From: Progne subis subis
Lineage: Eukaryota > Chordata > Aves > Passeriformes > Hirundinidae
DNA length: 64,000 bases
Reading direction: 5' to 3'
Assembly (NCBI GenBank): GCA_022316685.1
Contig: JAKJHU010001342.1
Location: 1 to 64,000 of the forward strand
Notes under the pieces: model-generated
Database searches by the model: none
What the model saw: the letters and a program-made list of their open reading frames with translations, nothing else
What the model was told of the DNA's origin: nothing
Shown: positions 57,701-64,000 of the stretch, one piece after another
Position numbering within the stretch: position 1 is the first letter of the stretch
Layout of the letters: each line of letters begins with the position of its first letter
Position numbers and translations under genes: made by a program

Positions 57701-59676
57701 CCTGGAAGTGGGGGAGCCACCCCAGCACCCCAGAGCCTGGGCAGCGGCTGAGGGCATGGTGGCAGAGGGACAGGAGGAGGAGGAGGAAGAGGAGGCATTG
57801 GGCAAGGACTGCCAGGAGGAGCTGCCGGGGTCTGGGGATCTGCTGGAGTCCCAGGAGGAGGTACCTACACCAGCCCTTCAAACCCCAGGGAGGGCATGCA
57901 GAGCACCCCAGATCGCTTCTGGGGCACTCCCGCATCGCTCCTGGGGTACCCCGCATCACTGCTGGGACATCCCACGCCACTCCAGGGCGCCCCATGTTGC
58001 TCCCAGCACCCCCTCCCAGCCTCCCAGGGCTTGACTGGGATTTATCCTGTTCAGAGCACCTGGGTGACCCCCCCCCCCAACTCATGATTTCCTGTGTTTG
58101 TCTCGCCCAGGCCGGGGGACACCCATGGGTGCCAGAGAGCCCCAAGCGGCCGAGCAGCTGTGGGCCGGGGAGCTGTGAGAAGGTCGGTGCAACCCCCCGG
58201 CCCTCGCCCGGGGCTGCCCAGGGACCCAGCACCCACTCCTCTAACAGCAGTGCTGGGGAGCACCCCAAGGTCCCCAAATCCCCGTCCCTGCTGGGGACCC
58301 TGGCGCTGCCCAGTGGGGACAGGGAACCGGAACGCGCTGCGGAGGATTTGCAGGTGCTGAGCAGCGAGGAGGAGGAGGAGGAAGAAGAGGAAGGGGAAGG
58401 AGCTGCCAGCATCCTGCCGCCCTCAGTCCTGGACCAGGCCAGCGTCATCGCGGAGCGGTTCGGCGGCGGCGGCAGCTTGTCCCGAAGGAGCAGCCTGGCG
58501 CTGGAAGGACCGCTGGGACGCACCCCCAGCCACGGTGGCAGCACCCTCAGCCTGGATGGGGGCCCCCCGCTCGAATCCGGGGAGCCCGGGGGGTCCCGCA
58601 GTGCCATTCCCTCACCCGAGCCCTTCACCAGAGCCCGCCGGGAATCGCTGCTCTCCAACCGGGACCGCCTGCTCCTCGACAAGATCAAGAGCTACTACGG
58701 CCACGCCGAGCACAGTGATGCCGGTTTCGGGGTGCGCCGCCGCGAGAGCCTCTCCTTCATCCCGAAGGGGCTGGTGCGGAGCTCCGTGTGCCGCCTCAAT
58801 GGGCTCCCACGGCCTCCCGAGAGCCCTGAGCCCCCCACGCAGCCCGAGGCACCGGAGCCGTGCCAGGAGAACGGAGTGCAGCCCCCCGAGCCGCTGCTCA
58901 TCGTGGAGGAGGATGATGCGGGCACCGCGGCGTCGCCCCCGGGGCCACCCCCGCAGCTGCTGCTGACGCCCCCTCACCTGGGCACCAAGGTGTACCAGCT
59001 GGCACGGCAGTACAGCCTCCGCATCAAGAGCCGCCGCGCCGGCACCCGCCGCCCCCCGCTGCCACTGCGGGAGGACGGGGGCCCCCCTCCCAGCACCTCA
59101 TCGCTGGCTGCGCCGCGGGACGAGGCTCCGGTGGCGTCCCCGTCCCCGCGTGCCCCCCGCAGCCCCCCGAGCCCCGTGGGCGCCGAGCCCTTTGCCTGGC
59201 CCGACGTGCGGGAGCTCCGTGCCCGTTTTGGCGCCCCGCGGCCGCCGCCGGTGAGCCGCAGCCGCTCGGCGCCCGAGGGTCCCGGCCGCGGCGGGCGCCC
59301 GGCCGGGAAGGAGCGAGGCGGTGGCCGGAGCCGCAGCGCCGAGGCCAACGGGGGCTCCGACACCCCGAGCCCGGCGCCGGCCAGGTACAGCAGTGACGGG
59401 GCGCTGTGGGTGGCGGCCGAAGCCCCTCTTGGTCCCGGGCAGCGGGTGCTGGTGCTGGAGCGGCTGCCGGAGCCCCCGGCCTACGTGCAGATCCGCTCGC
59501 CCACCACGCGGGAGAAGATCTGCCTGAAGGCGGTGGTGGAGCGCTGCAAAGCCTACCAGGCGTCCGAGGAGTACCGGCGGCGCTGCCCCGAGCCCCCTGG
59601 CAGTCCCGAGCCCCTGCGCCACGGCCTCGTCAGGGACCTGCGGCAGAAGTTTCAGACCCTCGATGCTGCCAGCTAG
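54727..59676 (+). CDS. PLEKHG3: Pleckstrin homology and RhoGEF domain-containing protein G3
   Basis: Dbl-family exchange factor; PLEKHG3 acts on Rac1/Cdc42 and binds actin at the leading edge. Sixteen coding exons: 54727-55005, 55095-55195, 55295-55364, 55445-55491, 55567-55717, 55853-55987, 56102-56284, 56518-56610, 56694-56780, 56893-56926, 57012-57119, 57265-57339, 57430-57468, 57586-57593, 57678-57860, 58111-59676 (TAG). All phases join to 1,052 residues. ATG at 54727 (MPVPAC) matches the human MPVS start better than the ATG at 54784. DH is about residues 72-258 ([43 protein letters not shown]). PH is about 275-385 ([19 protein letters not shown]). Later come GRRQSE, acidic Glu runs, and [13 protein letters not shown]...[15 protein letters not shown]. 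Close identity to human PLEKHG3 and the SPTB neighbour favour it over PLEKHG1/2. Confidence 0.93.
57586..57593 (+). other. PLEKHG3: 8-nt microexon of PLEKHG3
   Basis: The sequence ...tggcag|GGCTGAAG|gtaagg has a strong acceptor after a pyrimidine tract and a consensus donor. Its 8 nt take the incoming phase 1 to phase 0, linking GEQ to [12 protein letters not shown]. This restores the GMKHAGSEG-like block known in PLEKHG1-3. Confidence 0.75.
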
Positions 59677-59689
59677 GGGCAGGGACAGG

Positions 59690-60035
59690 GTAGAAGGCGT
59701 GGACCCCCACGGGAAGGAACACCCCATGGACCTCCAGCCTTCCTGGCACTGAATGGACCCTCAGTTTACCGGGAAGAAAGGCACCCCAGGCTCCTTGGAA
59801 GAAGGAGCCCTTTGGGAACTTCCAATCTGCCCAGGAGAAGGGGCATCCCCGTGGACCCCCAGTCCTTCTGGAAGAGGGAGCACCCTATGGACACCCGGCT
59901 TGTCCAGAGGGGGAACCTCATGGAGCCCCGACCTACCTTGAAGAAGGAGCACCCGCTGGACTGCCCCAACCCACCTGGCAGAAGGAGCACCCTGGGGAGT
60001 CCTAACCTGCTCTAGACAAGGGACGCCCCACCCCG
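59690..60035 (+). repeat. ~40-bp minisatellite in PLEKHG3 3' UTR
   Basis: Repeated 'gaagaaggagcacc(c)..tgga' and 'ccccagtccttctgg' units, about eight degenerate copies starting just after the stop codon. Confidence 0.75.
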
Positions 60036-60145
60036 TTCTTTCTGCCCACAGGACCAGGGGCACCTCAAGAACCTCCCACTACAAACACCAGAGGCCACCC
60101 ATGCCCCGCAGGTGCCCAGCACTGCACCCTGCTTGCTTTTACATC

Positions 60146-60151
60146 TTTATT
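60146..60151 (-). promoter_or_regulatory. SPTB: Poly(A) signal of SPTB
   Basis: TTTATT on plus is AATAAA on minus, about 700 bp beyond the SPTB stop. It is preceded on the transcript by a long 3' UTR. Confidence 0.6.
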
Positions 60152-60379
60152 AGAAAAAAAAACCCCAAACTGAACCGAAAGTTCCTCTGTGGTCGCCCAC
60201 CCCGCCTTCAGGGTGTCTCGGCCCGGCTGTGGGGTGCAGCGGGCCCCCCCACCCCGGCTGAGGGGGGTGCACGGGATTGGGGGTGCCAGAGAGGGGCCCC
60301 CATGGGCTGACGCTCTTTGGTTGGTGCCCGCAGGGGCCAGGGGGGTCCCCCCTCTGCACCCACACGTTGTGGGGGGGTG

Positions 60380-60680
60380 TTTTATGGCTTTGGGGGGCAC
60401 CCACGCGCCCCTCGTGCGGGTGCTGTGGGGGGGAGGTCCATGCACACCTGTGGGGTGCACACCTGTGCCGTGCGTGCGGAGGGGGGGCCGGGGGTGCACC
60501 TGCATGCGGGGACACACGTGTGCAGACGTGTGCGTGCAGGGACACGGACGGGCACGGGGGGCACGCGCCTTGGGGGGGGGGCACCTGCGGCCGCCTCCGC
60601 GCAGGGCTGTGCCTGAAGCGTGTAAATGTATGTATATATATAAATACAAATATATATATATACACCCTGCACACGGACAC
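60380..60680. repeat. Alternating GT/CA-rich block and TA microsatellite in SPTB 3' UTR
   Basis: About 180 bp rich in 'acgtgtgc', 'gtgtgcgtgcag' and 'gcacgcgcc' (alternating purine-pyrimidine) are followed by a TATATA stretch at about 60630-60662. No coding exon. PLEKHG3 3' UTR may also extend into this convergent region. Confidence 0.6.
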
Positions 60681-60845
60681 GTGTGCTCATGGGGGCGAGG
60701 GGGCTCCTGCCCACGCGTGACCCCCGCATCCCCCTCTAGACCTGGTGGCACCTGTACAGGCACCGCACACGCGTGTCCTTAACGCACGCGTGGCCCCGCT
60801 GGCGTGACCTGGGGTGTCATCCCCCCCACCCGCCATCCGGGGGGG

Positions 60846-61968
60846 TTATTTCTTTTTTGGGAAGAAGCTGAAGCGTTTCTCCTTGTCCTTGCGGGGCAGG
60901 GAGGCTTCGGGGGGGGCCGGCGGTATGGGCAGGGGGAGGCTCTGCACCTTCCCGCGGCTGCCCCGGCATTCCGTGATGGCTGCGCTCAGCCCCTGCAGCC
61001 AGGCCTGCAGCTCCTCCTGCGAGCACAGCGGGGTGGTCGGGGGGGCTTCCCTGGCCCCTCAGCAGCGTCCCAGCCAACCCCAGGGCCCCCTGGGTGATGC
61101 CAGTTGCTCCAAGTCTTCCGCAGGCACCCCTGCCCCTTGGGCACTGCCAGCCCCTCACTGTGTCCTCATGGCACCCCTGGCCATCCCCTTCCCCTCTGAG
61201 CATTGCTGACCACGCTTCCCGGCTATCTGTGCGTACCCGTCACTGCTGGCCACCACCACGTCCCCTGGACAACTACAGGCACCCCACATGACCCTGGTGT
61301 CCCCCTGGAAACACCCAGCCACCACCCTGTATCCCCTTGGGCACTGCTGACCACCACCACCACATCCCTCAGCCACCCGGGCTCCACCAGCCACCTCGTG
61401 TCCCCTCCCAGGCCACCCCTCACCTCATCCTTGCCATGGAACAGCCACTCACTGCCATTGCTGAGCCTAGGGACAGAGCACAGACACCAACCAGTGCCAC
61501 GCGTGCCCCCCGTGCCACCCCGCACGGCGCCGCGCCCTCACCTGAGCTTGAAGACGTGTTTCTTCTTCTTGTAGCCCGTGGGCACCTCGCAGCGGGCGTC
61601 CCACAGCCCCAGGGGCTCCTCGCCCTGGCACGGCAGCCCCAGCGCGCGGCTCTTGGCGTCCTTGAAGAAGGCGAGCTGGCCGCCCCGCAGGACGCAGTAC
61701 CGCGTGCTCCACGACCTGCGCCAGCGCCATGTCACCCCGGGGACACCGCCCCGCCGGGGACAGACAGACACCGCGCTCGCCGCCGCCGCTGTGCCTACCG
61801 GTTGGACGCGCGCTTGGTGGCCGCCTCCAGGTCGTGCTTGCGGCCGAGGTAGCCCTCCAGCTGGATGCTGCTGACGCGGGCGGGCAGCGTGGCCGGCTCC
61901 TCCGGCTCCTCCCGCGGCGGCCGTGGGGTCGGCGGCGCCGGCTCCTCGTCACCTGTCCTCGGTGCCAG
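60846..61968 (-). CDS. SPTB: Beta-spectrin (SPTB), C-terminal PH domain exons; rest off window
   Basis: Last four coding exons of a long beta-spectrin isoform: 61799-61968, 61542-61715, 61424-61466, 60846-61016 (TAA). Phases join, giving 185 residues. The first exon is Pro/Glu-rich, then [20 protein letters not shown] begins the PH domain. It continues [43 protein letters not shown] and AWLQGLSAAI. The tail KDKEKRFSFFPKKK is the one I recall for the non-erythroid (muscle/brain) SPTB isoform. The PH domain binds phosphoinositides in this family. SPTBN4 was considered, but its PH sequence differs, and PLEKHG3-SPTB adjacency is conserved. No spectrin-repeat exons appear from 61969 to 64000, so the next intron is at least 2 kb. 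Confidence 0.9.
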
Positions 61969-62659
61969 CTGTTGCGAGGCAACAGCGCGGTTACGCCGCA
62001 GCGTCGCCCACCCGCTGCCGCCGATGGGCCCGCAGCAAGGTGTTGTCCCCTCCCGCGGTGGCACTGGGCACACGGGTTGCTGGCACCAGTGGGTCATGGA
62101 CCTCGGTCTGGTCGCCCCCGGGTCTCCGTACCGGTGACCTCACCAGCTCCGGAATGTGGGAACTGGTGTCTACTGGGAGGACCCAGCGAGTGGTTGGATG
62201 CCAATGGCCCCACCAGTTCTGATAGGTGGGAACTGGTGACTGCTGGGGGGACCGCTCAGCATCCCCATGCCAGATGTGATCCCCCAGTGAGTGTATGGGA
62301 TCCCACAGTGAGAATAGCCCTGGGACCCTCCGTGCAGTGCCAGTGACCCCGTCAGATCCAGTGTGTGGGAACTGATGGTTATTGGGAAAACCTCAGTGAG
62401 CATCTGAGATCCAGCCCTGGGACTCAGTGTCAATGTGTATGTGTGTGTTTCCACGTGTGGAGGAGCTTGTGGATACTAGGAGGACCCCAGTGAGTGGCTG
62501 GGATGTGGGCCAGCCCTGGAACCCGCCAGTCTTGGTGCCAGTGTCTCCTCAGATTTGGAGTGATGAGGTTGAACCAAGCTAGTTGAGCAGTCCTGGGAGC
62601 CACCTCAATGTTGTTGCCAGCCCAGGGGACACAGGGACAGTGGAAGGTCTGGCTGGGGA

Positions 62660-63700
62660 CCGTGGCATCAGTGGCATCATCTCAAGGCACCAGTGGTGCC
62701 TGACGAAGGGGTTAGGTCATCCAGCTGGGTACCAGAGGAGGGGCTTGGCAGGGGCCCCTGTCCCCAAGGAGCCCGGAAATGCCCATGTCCCCAAGCAGGC
62801 AGTGATCTTGACCCCAGATGTGTAGTCAGAGGTCTTGTCCCCAAGCAGGTGAATGTGATCTTGTTCCAAGGGAGGCGGGAGATGTCCCAGGTAGAGGGGG
62901 ATCCTGTCCCAAAGCAGGGAAAAGCGTCTGTGTTCCCAAGCAGGCAAAGACAACCCTGTCCCCAAGGAGCCAGAAGATTCCCATGTCCACAAGAGCCCAG
63001 AGCAGGACCCTGTCCCCAAGGAGATGCCCGTGTCCCCGAGCCAGCAGAAATGTTCTTGTCCCCAAGGAGGTTCTCAAGGATCCTGTCCCCATGCAGGGGA
63101 AAGTGATCTGGTCCCCAGGGATCCGGAGGATGGCCATGTTCCCGAGCAGGCTGGCAGCAAGCAGAGAGCACTCCTTGTCCCCAAGCAGTTGAGCGTGGCC
63201 ATGTCCCCAAGCAGGCAGAGAGGATCCTGTTCCTGAGTAGCTGGAAGATGTGCATGTCCCTGCGCTGGCAGAAACGATCTTGCCCCAAGGAGCCAGGAGA
63301 TGCTCTTTCCCCCAAGCAGGCAGAAGTGGCAGAAGGGGTTCCTGTCCCCAAGGAGTCAGAGGATGCCCATGTCCCCGAGTAAGCTGGCAGTAAGCAGAGA
63401 GGGCTACCGTCCCCAGGCTGATGAAAGTGGCCATGTCCCCAAGCAGGCAGGGATACGCTCTCCCTGAGTAGCCAGAAGATCCCCATGTCCCTGATCAGGC
63501 ACGAATGAGCTTGTTCCCATGTAGGCACTCGAGGATCCTGTCCCCGGACAGGGGAGAGTGATCTGGTCCCTGAGGAGCCAGGAGATGCCCACATCCCCAG
63601 GAAGGCAGGCAGAAGAGGCAGAAGGGGTTCCCGTCCCCAAGCAGGCAGAGCCACAGAGAGCCATCGTGTCCCTGCGTAGGCAGAGCATGTGGGAGGAGCA
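62660..63700. repeat. Large degenerate minisatellite with TGTCCCCAAG core
   Basis: The core 'tgtccccaagcagg' or 'tgtccccaaggag' recurs roughly every 30-36 bp for about 1 kb, with 'gatcctg', 'ggagatgcccatg' and 'gcagagagg' linkers. Long frames open on the minus strand (62677-63654 and others) come from the repeat. The stretch 61969-62660 before it shows no exon; its 'ccagtgagtg(g)' motif is weakly repeated. Likely SPTB intron. Confidence 0.8.
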
Positions 63701-63729
63701 GAGAGCCGGCAGCGAGCACAGGGGCTGGC

Positions 63730-64000
63730 ACGGGTGACAATGGCAATGCCCTGTAGGCGACGATGTCTGCCTCGAAGGGTGACAGCGCTGCAGGGTTTAA
63801 CGATGCCCCACAGGGTGCCGCTGATGTCTTGCAGAGTGACAACGTCCCACAGGGTGACAGTGCCCCACGGGGTGACAACGCTCCATACGGTGACTGTGTC
63901 TCTTGGGGTGACGATGCTCCACAGGGTGATAATGACCCATGGGGTGACAACGCCCCACGGGGTGACGATGTCCCGTACAGCAATGATGTCCCTTGGGGTG
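63730..64000. repeat. 18-bp-period minisatellite running off the right edge
   Basis: About 12-15 units of 'gccccacggggtgacaac' type, 18 bp each. Because 18 is a multiple of 3, the minus strand reads as a hexapeptide repeat of the form SP(R/H/C/Y)GAL. Continues past 64000. Confidence 0.85.

Noticed and set aside
57552..58688. 378-codon minus-strand frame opposite PLEKHG3 exons
   Set aside because: It is antisense to a well-supported coding region and Ser/Pro/Leu-rich from GC bias; no splice or family support.
54727..59676. PLEKHG1 or PLEKHG2 identity for the RhoGEF gene
   Set aside because: DH/PH sequence is closest to PLEKHG3 as I recall it, the MPV start and NNN motif fit PLEKHG3, and SPTB is adjacent as in human 14q23.
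60846..61968. SPTBN4 or SPTBN2 identity for the spectrin exons
   Set aside because: The PH domain ([33 protein letters not shown] split over exons) and RFSFFPKKK tail fit SPTB; SPTBN4 and SPTBN2 differ there as I recall them.
62660..63700. CRISPR-like repeat array
   Set aside because: Repeats are degenerate, spacing is irregular with no unique equal-length spacers, and the setting is a bird chromosome.

Overview
This window is nuclear DNA from a bird. Two things show it: spliced vertebrate genes with short introns, and many copies of CR1 LINE 3' ends, the dominant avian retrotransposon, with their usual tail. High GC, CpG-island promoters and many GC-rich minisatellites suit a gene-dense avian chromosome arm. 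I see no bacterial, plasmid or phage features and no CRISPR array. Exon boundaries were worked out by hand from reading frame, GT/AG sites and remembered vertebrate proteins, so single boundaries may be off by a base or two.

Layout, left to right: CABP2 (-, 3' end off the left edge), NDUFV1 (+), NUDT8 (-), MTCH2 (-), AGBL2 (-), FNBP4 (-), NUP160 (-, about 23 kb and rich in CR1), PLEKHG3 (+), and the 3' end of SPTB (-), which continues off the right edge. CABP2/NDUFV1 and NUP160/PLEKHG3 are head-to-head pairs; NDUFV1/NUDT8 and PLEKHG3/SPTB are tail-to-tail. The order joins three blocks that lie apart in human: CABP2-NDUFV1-NUDT8 (11q13), MTCH2-AGBL2-FNBP4-NUP160 (11p11.2) and PLEKHG3-SPTB (14q23).

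The genes do not form one pathway. They cover a synaptic/sensory calcium sensor (CABP2), respiratory complex I (NDUFV1), a mitochondrial Nudix hydrolase (NUDT8), an outer-mitochondrial-membrane insertase (MTCH2), a tubulin deglutamylase (AGBL2), a WW-domain formin-binding protein (FNBP4), a Y-complex nucleoporin (NUP160), a Rho GEF (PLEKHG3) and beta-spectrin (SPTB).

The non-routine signals are: a CR1 copy that supplies the 3' splice-site region of an NDUFV1 exon; an LTR insertion with a perfect 5-bp target duplication in FNBP4; single-base length anomalies that break frame in FNBP4 exon 4 and NUP160 exon 31 while the other exons keep phase; an 8-nt microexon in PLEKHG3; a 71-bp near-exact tandem duplication in a NUP160 intron; and several minisatellites, one with an 18-bp period that reads as a hexapeptide repeat. 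I found no convincing undescribed gene system.
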